Shown: in pieces, positions 1-13,430 of the stretch
How positions within the stretch are numbered: the stretch's first letter is position 1
How the letters are laid out: each line of letters begins with the position of its first letter
NCBI GenBank assembly: GCA_036937835.1
Contig: CM072880.1
Span: 13,274,501 to 13,338,500, forward strand
Source of the DNA: Pampus argenteus
Lineage: Eukaryota > Chordata > Actinopteri > Scombriformes > Stromateidae
Length of the DNA: 64,000 nt
Direction of reading: 5' to 3'
The notes under the pieces: model-generated
What the model was told of the DNA's origin: nothing
The model's input: only the letters and a program-made list of their open reading frames with translations
The model's database searches: none
Made by a program: the position numbers and the translations under genes

Positions 1-1960
1 TGCAGGCTGTCAGGGCTCATCTCACATTGACACTCTGCTGGCCTTTGGTGTGTTTCTGCCTGGACATTGAGGCTCTCAGCAAAAAAAAAGAGTTCAGGGA
101 ATGTCAGGCTGACCAGGACACTGGCAGAGAAGAACTCCACAGTTTCACTTCACATGTCAAGAGTGGATCATGTATCAGGGGAGTTGTTATGAGGGGAGCT
201 GCCGTTAAGTTTCAGCCCATCTCTCTCTTTCTCTCTCTACGTATGTATTTCCGCATAGTGCAGTTTCAATGACAGGAAAGGAACAGGATTACAATTAAAT
301 TTCACTCTTAAGCTGAATCATATAATACAAAATACATCACTTCTTGGGCCTACAAAAATAAAATAGTTCACTAGTGGCAAGTAATTATAGACTGGAAATA
401 TTTAATGACCATTCATGAAAGGAGAAAATATCTCAAATCCACCTTAGACAGCAGTTCCAGCTATCACACAATCAGCACAGTTTGCCTTTTGCATGGAAGT
501 AATAATGAGTTCAAATTGGTCTCATAAAACCTTCATTGTTTAAAGAGGCTCGGGCTGCTCCGTGTGGGGTTAAGGAGTACGTGCAGCGGGTTTCATACTC
601 TGTGGACTGCAGCTTGTCTGCCAGAGGTAATAACATGAGTGAATATGCCTCGTTACACCATCCCGTAGATGCTTGTGTACTTTCTTCCCATTGTCCCTGA
701 GTGCTTTGGCTCCCAATTACTACGTTTGTTTTTGGGGGATATGCGAGAAATGTCCCTTAATCTTTCGAAAACCACAGCTCCTCTGTAGCCTCGAGTGAGC
801 GTGACAGTGAGGAAGAGCCAGAAAGGAGAGGAGTTTGTTAGAGAGAATCTCATGCTGCGTGGAAAAATACATTTCAAATGGATCTTGTAATAAGTTCTAT
901 TTGCAGGTTACTTAAAAAATAAAAAAATCAACATAATTTTAATCACTAAGATGGTAATTAAGATGCACAACATAACATTTTATTTAATTCAATGTAGTCA
1001 AGACAAACAACACACACTTTTGCAAGGTGTTGAGTGGAAAAGAATTTATTTATAATAATAATAATAATATAAAGTTATTGCCTGCAGGAAGAAGATGTGA
1101 AACGTAGTAGTGGCAGGATGCTAATGTATCATGTTAACCCCTAAAGATTGACGTCGCTCTGCATGGACTTAACTCCTGAAGGGGATTATTGTGCTTTGCA
1201 GAAGTTTCATGTGAAGACAGGAAATTCACACCAGGATTAGAAGTTAATACTTATGACTGCTGCTGATGGACAGAGCTGGGAAATTTAGATGGTTTCCTCT
1301 CTGTCTCTGGCTCTTTCTCTTCCTCCCATGTCGTTACTGTTTGGTATTGATTGCTCTGCTGCCTCTTAAATTATGCATTCTGCGTCTCAGTTCGGAGGTT
1401 CTCCCAGGTGGGTTTGTCAAAGGGAGAAAACACATGTATCCGGGCAGTGTGACTGGGAGCGTCAGAAATCCATACAGGTCACAATCATGTCACCCCATCG
1501 GTTTTAATCAGCCGAAGCTGAATACAAGCTGGTGACAGGGCTTAGAGGTATAGGGGATGTGCCTCTGCCTCGGCTGTTCCCCCGACACGCGGGATCTGGT
1601 TCAATACTGCAGGATACCACCGACAGAGACTCATTATCATCAATGTGTGGTTTGTGGCTGGGCTGGATGATGAGACATGTACTGTTCTGGGCCTGTTCGA
1701 CAGTGTGTTCCCATGCCACAGTGCAATATGGGCTTGATAGGTTTATCAGAGTCTTCATCACTCTCTGCGGGTTTTACAGTGGATGTAATGGTGTATTGTG
1801 TTACTGTATTGTGGCTGTCTCGCATGATAGTTTAAAAGTAGACACCGATTTCCTAAACTAGGCTTGGATAGAGTTTTGACAACACAACTACCTACGACAT
1901 GCCATAAGCTGCACCCTCCAAAGGAAAATTGTTAAAATATTCTAAATAATATAAAATATA
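1..1960. other. Non-coding stretch without recognisable genes
   Basis: Open frames here are at most 109 codons and lack domain-like content. The only structured element is a short TAA array at 1050-1069. Nothing else is supported. Confidence 0.7.
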
Positions 1961-2680
1961 TTCAGGCTATGCTTGGGCACAGTGTTACTTGCAAATGTCA
2001 GCATGCTGATGTGTTCACCGTGACAATGCTAATGAGCTGCTGTTTAGCAACTATAATCTCTACCACTTTCACCATCATAGTTTAGCCAACATGCTAATAT
2101 TTACTGACTATGACTAAACACAAAAGGACAAGTGAGGCTGGGAATGCCATTAGTCCAACAGATTTGAGTTTTGACTTTATGATGGCGCTAGATGAAGAGT
2201 TAAGGGATCACTGAATTTATAACAGTTCATCCCGAGGGGAACGTGAATGCGTGTACCACATTTTACAGCAATCTATCCAAAAGGTGTTGAAACGGTCTCG
2301 GTCAAAACCACAAATGTCAACCTCAGGGAATCACCGAAGTCATAAGGACTCATCTTCTCTGGAGTATGAATGTTCCTACAAAATTTTGTGGCAATATATT
2401 TCACCTGATAAGGGAAAACTTTGGCCTGCTGGTAGCACTAGAGGAAAGATGAAAACTCAGGTGTTATTAGGACCACTGGGGACCATGACTTTCTGTACAA
2501 AATTTTATGGCAATCTATCCAATAGTTGTTGAGACATTTTACAAAAAAAAAGACTTAAAAAGTCAATGTCATGGTGGCACTAGAGAAAAAGTCATCAGGT
2601 TTTTATCCTCTGTAGGTTATGAATATCTGCACAAAATGTCATGGCAATCCATCCATTTGAGAGACATCAGAAAACACTTG
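1960..2680 (+). repeat. Fish interspersed repeat with ~120-134-bp internal units, forward copy
   Basis: The left part carries GTCAGCATGCTGATGTG, GACAATGCTAATGAGCTGC and ACATGCTAATATTTACTGAC. It is followed by GATGGCGCTAGATGAAGAG and then four diverged internal units, each with a 'TACAAAATTTTATGGCAATC' type core (starts near 2252, 2376, 2495 and 2629). The units alternate with TGGTGGCACTAGAG blocks. Unit spacing is about 119-134 bp. The most intact unit end is CCAATAGTTGTTGAGACATT at 2519-2538. Frames here are short and broken, so the element is non-coding. The family is common in percomorph fishes as far as I recall; its class is unresolved. Confidence 0.8.
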
Positions 2681-2689
2681 ATTCAATTT

Positions 2690-5600
2690 ATTTTCAAAAA
2701 GTTCTAAATACATACGTTTCCGATAATAGACATAAACATTTGAAGAAGTGAAGTCATGTGTACTGCACTGTCAAGACGAATACAATCCCTACATACAAAC
2801 CCCATGATCCTCGTGTACAAACGTTGGGTCGTGGCATTGTAATCAGTGGATGCCGAGTAGATCATGTTGCAACTGTGTCTCGCTGTGAATCTTCCCACGG
2901 AAGGGGCGAGTCTCCAAAAGGAGGCCAATGTTTCTTTGATGAACAACAGTCACGGAGCTCACAGTGTTGCAAACTTAAAGGAGTGAAAACACAACAGGGT
3001 CAAAAGAGCAAATCCGGCCTTCTGTTCTCGCTGCCTTTATTGTGAGGTTTTGCGCAGGGCACGGTGTGATTTTCTTAACACTGCCAATGAAAAGAGGCTT
3101 GATTTTCACAGGCCAGCTGACCTGCTAGGAGCAGGTGTGTCTCAGATACAGTTTCAGACTTTTTTTTTTTTTTTTTTTTCTTTTCCAGTACACTTCCCAG
3201 CTGACGATACTGCTGCCTGATCCAAGTGCTTATCAGTATTTAAATAAAAGCAAATCAAATAGCTCAGCTGAATTCCTTTCTTTTCATTCTGATTTCTATT
3301 TTTATCCTTTTTCAAAGAATCCTACTGTCTTTTAAAGTACTGTGGCTACTGTGACGGAAATAGTTACGGTAACATCACGTGGAAACTAACATCAATCACT
3401 GAGATCGGCTTTGCTTTTTTTCGCTCTCACTTAACTTTTCCGTTTCCGTTGAAAGTAACAAGATACAGAGCGATCACTAAGGCTTTCTCATATTTCCACC
3501 TTGGGCTTTTGGAGCGGAAACGCCTGATCTCCCAGTAAATATATATATCAGGTGAGGAAATAACCGTTTCAAGTCTTTTTGTAAAGCAAAATGAGAGTCT
3601 GTTTTTAAGGCCCAAAGGAGGATTATATGTATGGAATAGGTCTCTAATCATGCTAATCCCACACAAGGCAATTTACTTTTGTTCATGTGACTTAAAACAG
3701 ATAATACCCCTCACTGTGTTTATAGACAGATTGGTTTAAAAGATGGTTAAACTAAAGCGCTTCCTCTATGTAACATCAGAGGTAGTTCGACAATAAGTTC
3801 TCCTGCTGTAAAGTCGGTGTGTTGACAATTTGGTTAATTGCTAGTTGCATCCCATCATTTTGTCATCATATCCTGCCTGTTGTGACACGTTACGTAAGTA
3901 GAAACCAGCCTACGAGGGAGCCAGAGACATAACATCCTCTGACTGTTTCTGACCCTACAGTACATACGAACTCAGAATAAACCTCCGCGAGAAAATAAAA
4001 AGCTGAAAATGTTTTTTCAAAACTCTTATCTCAAGTTATACATTTCCTTTGGGGCTGTGCAATGCGAGCTGGATGGTTTACGTTTTGGGCCTGTAGGATG
4101 CATTATGGGGCTTTCAGGAAGACAGCTCACATCCCTCCGTAGACTCCCAAGATGAGTCTACCAGTACAGTATAACCAGACTGTTACTTTAACCTGATATG
4201 TAGTTTGTAAAATAAAGGCTCAGGAACATATTATTTGGAGCATGAAAAGCTACACTAGAATATCTCATTTTGACAGGTCATTTAATTCAGAGTCACTAAT
4301 CATTCTTTTAATAAAAAAAATAAAAATAGAAAAATGAAAACATTGACCACTCTTCAGATTTAAGCTATTTCAATGATTCTAGCAAGTTATGTCTTTTTCC
4401 AGAGAGTCTCTTATTCCACATTGATATTATTTCATCTGTCTAAAATCTGACAAAGTGGTTTGGAAAATGCATTAGTATTAATATGAAAACTTGCTCCCCC
4501 GGACACCGCAGAATAAAATAGGTTTATCAAAAGCAGGATGCAAAATGACACACCGTCTACAGTTTATAAAGTTGTTTTTTTCCCACAGATTTTACCTATA
4601 TTACAACAATAACATGTATATTGTGAATTGTGTTCTGTCCTGTTTGTTTAATACTATTGCATCACTGTGTTTTTAATTGTGAGCTGCTGTGGGAACGTTT
4701 GTTTAATATTGCACATGATCCCTCACAAAAAAAAATAAAAAATAGATTAAGTACAGTTTTACACTGGCAAGCATACATGACATTACTACCAACTGGTTTT
4801 CTAAGCATATTTGATTAGACTTGTTCAATAGACTGCTATAGCTGCTCTGTGTCTCTGTCCCCACCTACTCCCATCTCACATGACTGCTATGACCTCATTG
4901 CACCTGAGCTGAGCTCCCAACTGCCTCCTAGAAAGCCTCCAGGCCAGAGATGAGTGGAGCCAACCATAATCTTCCATGACTTCAACCCCGTCTCCTGAGC
5001 TCATTGTCATCACGTCACCTCCTTCACCACCAAATATGCCAAGCTAAGAGTGGGCATATTAAAAACCATGGAAGTGTTTTGTAAAACCTACACAGTTACA
5101 TATGAGAAAGCGGACTTAATGCCACGTTTAGATTGTTGAGTGAAATATAGTCAACATATGTGACCTGACACGTGATCAAAACGCTTTTTAAAATTATGTA
5201 AAGAGAGTAATCATTGCAGGAAGCGAATTTAGTTCCTCAAATATACCAAAAAAAATTTCACAACAAAGTCCAGGAATTACATCAGTCCCCTAACTGAACC
5301 TTAAGTAATCACAAATGACGGGGACTATTTACTTTGGCAAGCTGGCAAAATACACAGAAAGGTGTTTTTTTTTATTTTATATTAGTCATGTCACTTAGAC
5401 AGGTAAACAACACCTGCTTTCCCTCACCCCCAATTACCATTTATTGAACAGTAAAACCTTCACTGACTGTAAAAGACAAAAAGACGTCGGTGTTACATTC
5501 CCTTGAGCGTTCCCAGTTAAGGTTTTCAAATGTAAACTTTCCAGTTCACGACACGCTGTAACGTCATTGTTAGCTTTGAGCAGAAGTCAACCGTGAAATT

Positions 5601-8600
5601 ACACAAAGAATTGTCAAATTAGAGGATTCATAAACATTTACAGCCGGGGTAAAAAAAAAAAAAATAATGAAAAAGATGGTTGGAAAGATTTGGAACAGGG
5701 CCACGCTCCTGTCCACATCATGTTTCAGGTAATGAGTAATCCTCTCGTCTCACCACTTCTCGGTCTGGTGTCGCCGCTTCGGTGAAATCACCCTTTTCTT
5801 GGCAAGTCTACCTGCTGTAAAACAAGCCTCTCTTCTATTACAAAAGGCTGGGCTTAATAAGCGTCCAGGCTGTATCAGTGCTGTATTCAATTTCCTCAGA
5901 TCTTGAACACACCACTGTAAAAGTAGCTGAAATTTACTGCTTTGCCCCCTCAGGTTTTCTTAAAGGGAGATTCCCTTGTGTTTGTTCTTTTACTCCTGCC
6001 AGAAATATTGCTTTGCACTCTTCATGGGGCCTGTGGGAGGAATATGGAAATTTTTACAGTGAGAAGTTTAGAAGCAGTGTAATTGGAGTTGGGCCAGGGT
6101 GAAGACGCCCCCACCTCCCAAGTGTCCTGCAGCATTAGAGGCCCCCAAGCCATAATCAAATCTACATGCCTCACATACAAGCTTTCTTAATTGGACAAGG
6201 CTTTAGTGGAAAAGTTAAAAACTCAAGCTGCACGTGTGTGTGAATATGTATGACTGCATATTTTTTTTGTGTGCAACTTTTAATTTAAATTATGACATCT
6301 ACTGTATTTGTGAACATTTTCAGCGGTTGCAAAGTTATTCTACAGTATGTTTATTTTACTGAAAGATACACGCTAATAATTAAATTAATGAAGTAGCATT
6401 TTTACTTTCTACATTTTCCATTTTCCTTATTACAATATTTAAAACTGACCGACATACCACCAAATATGTCAATATTTCGCTATGTAGACCAATTTTCATT
6501 CAAGGCTGGCACCAGATTCTGTTAATTTGGTGACAAACGCATTGTCTGCAGCTGCTTTATAATAAAAAGCCTTCGACTGGTTTGCTGGTGGAATTGTTTT
6601 GGATCGGGGTAGTAACTCAATCAGTCACAACTCCCAAATGGCTCAGTAAACAGTAAATTAAGGCAGACTTCTGAAAGCATCAACAGGAAAGTAGTTGCAA
6701 AAATCTAAACCACAGAGATTTACTTAGATGCTACAAAAATTCTGAGAGCTAAACACAAACAGACTAAAATCAGTGCTCTCTCTCTCTAAGCATGGTTGTG
6801 CATGGTTCAGCACAACTCAAAATGGTTAAAGTGCACTAAATCTGACCTATGGAAAAACATTGTCAGGATATTAAAATCTAGACTCTATTTTTAGGAGGTA
6901 TACTAAAATTGAAGAGACAACTTGTTTCACTGATGATGTGATGTAACAAAGCCAGATATGAATAGGTATTGTTTTGAGGTCATGACAGCCACCATCCATC
7001 CATCAGGACTTGAGTCTTATCACAATAAAGAAAAAAAAAAAAAAGACTTGACGCAGAGAAAGCAAGAGCTAAGTGCCCCTCTGGCTGCCTGTCAGGATTC
7101 ATGCTGTCACTGATTGTGATGCAATACCCTGCAAAATGAACTACTACTGCAGCAGGGTACTGTACAATAAAAAAAAAACTCATGGCCTGCAGGACTCTGT
7201 CCATGTGAGTTAAGATCTACAGATCATAACGCTATGACATCCACCAACCTTTCCAGTTTGACAGTGAAGGCACCATGCACTACAGGTGCAGCTTTCAGCC
7301 AAGAGACAACTGAACAGAAGAATAAGCTTGCCAAACCAATTAGCCAGATGGGATGAATGTTTATGGTTGTCAAAGGATTGAGTCATGCATGTTAGGATAA
7401 CATTAGGAATGACTCTCCTCTCCAGTATGCTGACTGACAGTGGTGCTGTAAGAGATTTTGGCCAAGGGAAAGGGAACATTAGATGAGAGTGATTAGAGCA
7501 CGTCAGTCAGTTATGGGCAGAGGTGAACAGGAAAAAAGGGAAATATTTTCCAGGTAAGCGTTGGAACAGAAGTCAAACTGTGATGGTATCTCTGAGTAGC
7601 GCTATGTTACAGGACTGGGAGCCTAAGGGTGGTCACACTGCAGTTTTCAGTAGCTTTTTACAGAGTGCCAAGATCAAACATATAGAAAATTACTAACATA
7701 CGGTAGAGCAAAGACAACAAAACTGAACAAAGATAAGCAGACATAAACTGGCATGTACTGACTGGCATGTGGGTATGAAAAAATACAGTATCTATTTACA
7801 GTGCATATACTTACTTTGAATTACACAGTTGTGGTCCAGTTGTATGTACACATTGTATGGGTGGGTTATCTGATCTAAAGTTAACTCATATGTGGCTTAT
7901 GTGCGTCTGTAGTTTGTACAGTATACAAACTCTGCTTAGACTAATGCAATGAATGAATATGATCTGTGTTACACAGAAACACAGTTATGTTCAGGGTGTG
8001 GGGACATACAACACTAAAACTCCAGATGACTATTTTCATGCAAAACTGGATCAACAGACTGCTTGCCTCAATTTGGATCACATATGCCACTCACAAGTTA
8101 CAGTTAGTACTCATCCAATGAGACTGTCTCTGTCTTCAGAGCAGCTCAGTGTCCAGTTTGTGTAACTGCACCTCTACAACCTCTCAACCACCAAGTCACT
8201 TGGCTTTTCTGAAATTAAACAACAAATTAAATAAAAACTAAAAAATCATTAAATATCATAATGTGACCTCCAACTGAAATTAAATAGCAATTTGTTTGTC
8301 TACTACAGCATATGTAAGTCTTTGATTTCATTTGTAAAGAATTGATGAAATACCATTCCATCATCTGCCTATGTAGCTTTCAATTTCAATATAGCAAATC
8401 AAATCTTTCATAAAGCGATACTGTGGTAATAATCATCAGCAGAGCAGATGGTCACACCGAGCCTGACAGCATCCTGACTCACAACACAAGAGAAACAGGC
8501 TCTGAATAACTCACATTAGCGTTCCTGTTTCCCTGCTAAAGTCTCCTTAGTCTTCTTATCTAAATAACAAACATGACCACACATCTTGTCCTGCACCTTA

Positions 8601-8780
8601 TCTTGTTAAACAAGTCACCTAACAAGCATTCACCTGGAAAAAGTGCACTGCTAATGTCAATAGCAGGCTAGATGCATGTAAACAAATCGATTTAAATGTT
8701 CCTTTGGTCCTGATAGTCGCTGGTTTGGTCATTGCTCTTCAAAATCCCTGTTTTTTGTTTTTTTGTTTTTTATCTTTTTA
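2690..8780. other. Non-coding stretch without recognisable genes
   Basis: A+T-rich single-copy-looking DNA with a T20 run at 3160-3179 and several short A runs. Frames are all below 100 codons. A small inverted repeat GTTTGTA/TACAAAC flanks 5 bp at 7913-7931. No exon, RNA gene or mobile element is recognised. Confidence 0.65.
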
Positions 8781-8789
8781 TCTTTTGGA

Positions 8790-8890
8790 ATTTTCTACCT
8801 TTATTGGATTGTAATTGAAAAGAGTTTTAGAAATGACAGGAAACAAGGTGTGAGAGAGACAGGAAATGACCTTCAGCCGTCTGTTTACTG
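8790..8890 (+). repeat. Degenerate fish SINE-like repeat (GACAGGAAATGAC family)
   Basis: TTTTCTACCTTTATTGGATT, then AATGACAGGAAACAAGGTGT, then GAGAGAGACAGGAAATGACC followed by CAGCCG resembles the start of a widespread fish short repeat. In intact copies a tRNA-like region follows; here only the first ~100 bp are recognisable. Confidence 0.5.
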
Positions 8891-8894
8891 TCAG

Positions 8895-10540
8895 CCAGTG
8901 TCAATCAAACAAGACTGGCCACACCTAGCTGAGACAAAAAGGAGCATTTCTAAAAAACTTTATCCTTAATTCCAATAATACCAGACTATTAACAATACAT
9001 TTAAAAAAAAAACATGTTGATATTGCATAGAGAGATTTTAGCTGGACTTTAAGTAAACAGAAAATAATATTCACCAGTGAGGTTAGAGGATATGAGTCAG
9101 GTAGTGAGGTGGCTTATTCAGTCTGTTACTTTTCTGGCCTCAAATAAGTGAAAATAACATAAACTGAGGTCACATCTGTAACCGCGCACACATTTCAGAC
9201 TGCCAGCACATTCTCACTCAAAGACAATAAAATAGGAATATTTCAAAATTTCTACCAAAGGGACTAAAAGCAAAAAAGCACCATTAGTCTTCTTAACTGC
9301 CTCAAATCAAAGGATTGATTCTCAATGGATGTGAAAAGATTTTAAGAGTTTCTTTTTTTTTTTTTTTTTTAAACCGGCTGAACTTTTGCCGAGTGCTGGC
9401 TGAATGTTTTGGGCCAAGCAAAGGCCACCTTCCCTCGTGGATCCATCGTTAAAAGAAACCCCTCGCTACCAATCACATACAAACACACGCATACAGTGAG
9501 CACTCAAGCAGGATGTTGGTGCTCTTTCTTCCTCGCAGCATGGTCAAACAACCGACCTGTGTCTTTTACACGGTCTGCACGACAGCCTCCCGTCCAGGGA
9601 GCTGTTACTCCAGCAAGTGACTTTTCTTTCCGGTCGTTTGTGGGAATAATGGCACACAGAGGACAATAGTCCACAGTGACCGGGGGTCTGTTATTCCTAG
9701 CAACCGCCCGAGCTGCTCAGGACATTAGTCAGAGTTTTGGATGCTTGTGAAACACTGAGCCCCCCGAGTTCTTTTTTTTTTTTTTTTTTTTTTAGTCTTT
9801 GCTTTTGGTATTAGATGCATATTAAAGTGATTTATTTGCTCAATACCAATTGATTTGTAATGAGCAACATCTCAAGGCCATGATTAAAACAAACTTTGTC
9901 CTATTGATTAGCTGTTGAGATGTCAGTTTTACACTATTTTGAACGATGCATTTTTACCGCCGTCAATAAGTCCTTATGTATAATGTAGACACGGAGTAAT
10001 CAAGTTTTATCAGAACTAGCAATTTCATTATAGCTAAAAACATATTTCTTTCAGCGCACCTTCTATTTTGGGTTAGTATTGACATCTCAGAAACACAGTA
10101 ATTTGAGGGCTGCTAATAAAACATTCACAACCACCATTAGCCTTTCAACAGCACCTTAAGTCAGCCAAGCAGCATGCCAAGCGTATAACATTATCATTTA
10201 TTAACACGTGTTTTCTGGGAGAGCAAGTGGTACCGACAATAATAAGCCTTTTTTACAAATACTGTCTCTTATGTGGCCTTGTACGGTTGTTGGAATTATT
10301 TTAGGAAACATGTGTACTGTATCAGACTCTATATATCTTTGGATATCCACCATCATTGAATTGAAATTCGTCATTTGCTGATTTTATAAAATGTTATGTG
10401 CAAAGAGAAACTAACGTGGTTTTCAAGGATTATGATTTATACTGTAGGTGTGTGTGTGTGTGTGAGGTGCTCAAATGCATGTACAATACTGGATACTTGT
10501 GCATGCATTTAAGTGCTGATGTACATCTACACCTATGTCA
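8895..10540. other. Non-coding stretch with long T homopolymers
   Basis: Contains T18 at 9353-9370 and T22 at 9772-9793, plus a short (GT)n at 10447-10464. The frame at 9409-9669 has no recognisable product. Nothing else is supported. Confidence 0.65.
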
Positions 10541-10579
<39 letters not shown>

Positions 10580-10598
10580 CAGAGAGAGAGAGAGAGAA
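10541..10598. repeat. Compound (AT)n-(AG)n microsatellite
   Basis: (AT)11 at 10541-10562 passes directly into (AG)n with one C interruption at 10563-10598. Confidence 0.95.
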
Positions 10599-10749
10599 AC
10601 AAAGTGTTTTGATACATTTTTCCGATATGGTTTTCTAATTTTTATGATACTTTCTTTTATTTTTTTATTTGCCTAATTCTGAAGAGAGGCAAAACACTGC
10701 TTGCTCAAGTTTAGAGAAGGATCTTGGTCCTGGTTATTGGAGTAGTTTG

Positions 10750-11042
10750 ACTCCAAGAAGTCACTGGCCAAAAATATAGTCCAGCTTGTAACTCCCCATA
10801 AAACTGCAATGTGTCATTTTTATGTTTCTATTTATGTTCAGGAATAAATGAACAAAATATGGTGTTAACTAGTGAGCTTTGGAGGTGCTGGAAGGCAGTT
10901 TGTTTTTTTGTTTTTGTTTTTGGCTGATTACAGTCTTTGTGCTAAACTATGCTAATCTAATCACCTAGAATCAATCGTCCCATCTAGTGCTCCCCATCAA
11001 AGCAAATGTATTTCCCATAATATCAAACTATTCATTTAAAAG
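10750..11042 (+). repeat. Second teleost interspersed repeat family
   Basis: Blocks occur in the order AAGAAGTCACTGGCC, ATAGTCCAGCTTGTAACTCC, AATGTGTCATTTTTATGTTT, GTGAGCTTTGGAGGTGCTGG and AGTCTTTGTGCTAAACTATG. They are followed by GTATTTCCCATAATATCAAA and CTATTCATTTAAAA. I recognise this block order from a non-coding repeat often seen in fish introns and 3' UTRs. A T-rich low-complexity stretch (10902-10922) replaces part of the middle. There is no coding capacity and I cannot give a database name. Confidence 0.7.
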
Positions 11043-11044
11043 AA

Positions 11045-13130
11045 ACTGTTGATTATTATTAGTAGGAAGCGCAGCTGACCAATCCACCCACCATTCTCCC
11101 CCTTTAGAGGAGCTACAAATAATAATAGCATATGAATATTAGATTTTCTGGTTCATTCTTCAAAAATGATAAATACTTTGACATGTTTTTGTGAACATAA
11201 TTTGTATAAATTTCTGTCTCACAATAGTGAGAAAAAATTGCTAACATGTCAGCAGCTTTGGCACAATGCAATTTGTAGGAGCTGAGTGTGTGTGTGTGTA
11301 CGTGTCGGAAGAGTTCAAGAAAAGTACAGTGAGTTTACAAAGAGTTCCAAGCCATGAACTCAATCCATCATACTATCTTCAGCACTGATAAGCAGTCTAG
11401 AGCACCCTCCGCGACATTTATCATCATTGTTTGTAACATTTGTACTAAATTCTTTAGTCACAGTGTAACTTGATACATGTGTTATAATATAGTTGCTTGT
11501 GTGGAGCAGAGTGAAGGACTTCAATGGCGGAGCTTGTCCTCTGGAGTAAGCTCTGGAGAGAAGGGGTTTACAATTGATTTACAGTCTGTTTGACCCCATT
11601 AGGCCCATGAGCACCTTTGTATCCACAGCTCTGGGGAATGTGAGTGTGTGTGTGTGTGTGTGTGTGTTTATGTATTGCAGATAGACAGAAAGAATGAAAG
11701 AAAAAGAGAAAAAAGGGGAGGTGGGGGATGATACAGGAGGCTTCCAAGGCCACTGCAGAGCAGGGTTCTGAGCATTGCATCAGGCCCATGTTTATTTCAT
11801 AAACATTCTCCCCAGCTGTCAGTCTGGGAGAGATACTATGCTCTCCATCTCCCCCCTCTACCCACTGGGGTAAATAAGCAGCAACACACCTGCAAAACTA
11901 GTGTCCTGGCATGAAATGGGGAAAAAATTCTGCCTAATAATAAACAGTTACTTGACATTGGAGCTTCGGTGTGTACATACTGTATATATATATATATATG
12001 AAAATCAAATACAAATACCAGATTTGCTCCCAGTTTTAAAGATAAAGCTATTTTGTAGCTTTTTAACTCATAATAGTGTATATTTGAAAAGCAGAAGAAA
12101 TGTATTATTAGAGTCAGAGAGGTCAGCGCTAAAGTCCACATGAAAGGTCGGGGAGGCACATTAGCCTTAATATAACAGCTAAACATCAATCAACAGCGCT
12201 ATACTTCACTCTGCTTTGCTTGGTATCTGGTGATGAGAGACATATGACTGGAGCGGATATAGAGGTCTAAAGGCCCCCCCGTCCCCTGGGCCCAACCACC
12301 CTCTGCACTCGCGGAAAAACTCCGAAAAACAAATGCTTGGATCTTCGCCCTGAGGCTGTAAAACCTATTGACTGTGCATCTTCCATATTTATTTGGAGCG
12401 AGGTGGTTATGCATGCCCCCACCAAGTGTTATTATGACATATCTGCCGATTGCACTGTGGATGTGTGTGTGTGTGTGTAACTTAGACTGGACTGGTTTTC
12501 TGCACTGCCTGCTGATCTTATGTAAATAGAGCTGTCAGCCACTTGTTATGGCCGGGCTGGGAGTCATCAGAGGCCCTGGCAGCCTCTGGGTCCCTGGCCT
12601 CTATGTGATTCATAGCTGGCTGGGGGACAGAGGGGGGAAGTTCAAGTCTGCCTAAATGCAAACAGTGAAGGTGGGAGGGGGGAAATGGAACAGAGGAAGG
12701 CGGGAAGAAGGGTAAATATGGTGGCGGTGAGTGTATGAGGGAGGGTAGGATAGAGTGGTGAAGGATGATGGAGTGAGGAGACACTCGGGTGGATTGGCAG
12801 TTTGTAAGGAGACAAGTGCTGCGGAGGAGTTCGGGTACGTCAGGCGTAAGATGAACTCAATGAGTTTGGGTTTCCTTCTCCCTGTCTCCCCTCCTCTTCC
12901 TCTCAGTCACTGTCACTCCAGTCAACATGGCGGTTTATCCTTCCTGCACTCTTGGCCTCATTATTTTCTCTTCCTGCATCTCTCCTTTATTTTGCCTCCC
13001 ATCCTCTCCTCCCTCCCCCTTTTCTCGCCACATTGATTGGCATGAACCAATTTCTAAAACTTTAATTTCCACTAAACCCCAAGGAACACATTGCCTCCAA
13101 CTATTCTCATGTTTGACTCAAAGTTGCTGT
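11045..13130. other. Non-coding stretch; short dinucleotide runs and a hairpin
   Basis: Holds (TA)n at 11983-11999 and (GT)n at 12462-12478. Purine-rich minus/plus asymmetry is visible at 12620-12780, and an imperfect inverted repeat at 12555-12617 is described in the findings. The frames at 11836-12189 and 12518-13036 are low-complexity or featureless. Confidence 0.6.
11644..11667. repeat. (TG)12 microsatellite
   Basis: Perfect TG dinucleotide run. Confidence 0.95.
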
Positions 13131-13139
13131 GCAGTGAAG

Positions 13140-13430
13140 ACTCATAATGATACCGAGGAACAGAATCCATGGCGGTATTTGAATATTATAAACATTAGCT
13201 GGAGGTGAATTTGGGCTCCGTTGCTGAACATCCCCTTAATTGCTACATAGCTGAATTTTTACTTTCTGGGACCTAAATTATGAACTACCAGACCCAGCAA
13301 ATTAATAAGTAATGAACCTCTGGATTACAATAATTGAGTATTGAGAATTCTATACAGGCAGTCTCCCCAGGCAGCCACGGTATTGTTATTAACTTCCATC
13401 ACTTTGCTGATTAAATCATGGATCTCACTG
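13140..13430. promoter_or_regulatory. Candidate non-coding regulatory element (homeodomain-motif rich)
   Basis: Repeat-free sequence with many TAAT/ATTA cores within about 290 bp: CCTTAATTGCT, GCAAATTAATAAGTAATGAA, ACAATAATTGAG, TTATTAACTTCC and GCTGATTAAATCATGG. No reading frame spans it. Such composition is typical of conserved developmental enhancers in vertebrates. Conservation cannot be seen from one sequence, so this is inference. Confidence 0.35.

Noticed and set aside
7913..7931. GTTTGTA/TACAAAC short inverted repeat
   Set aside because: Seven-bp arms in A+T-rich DNA are expected by chance; no associated gene or terminator context in a eukaryote.
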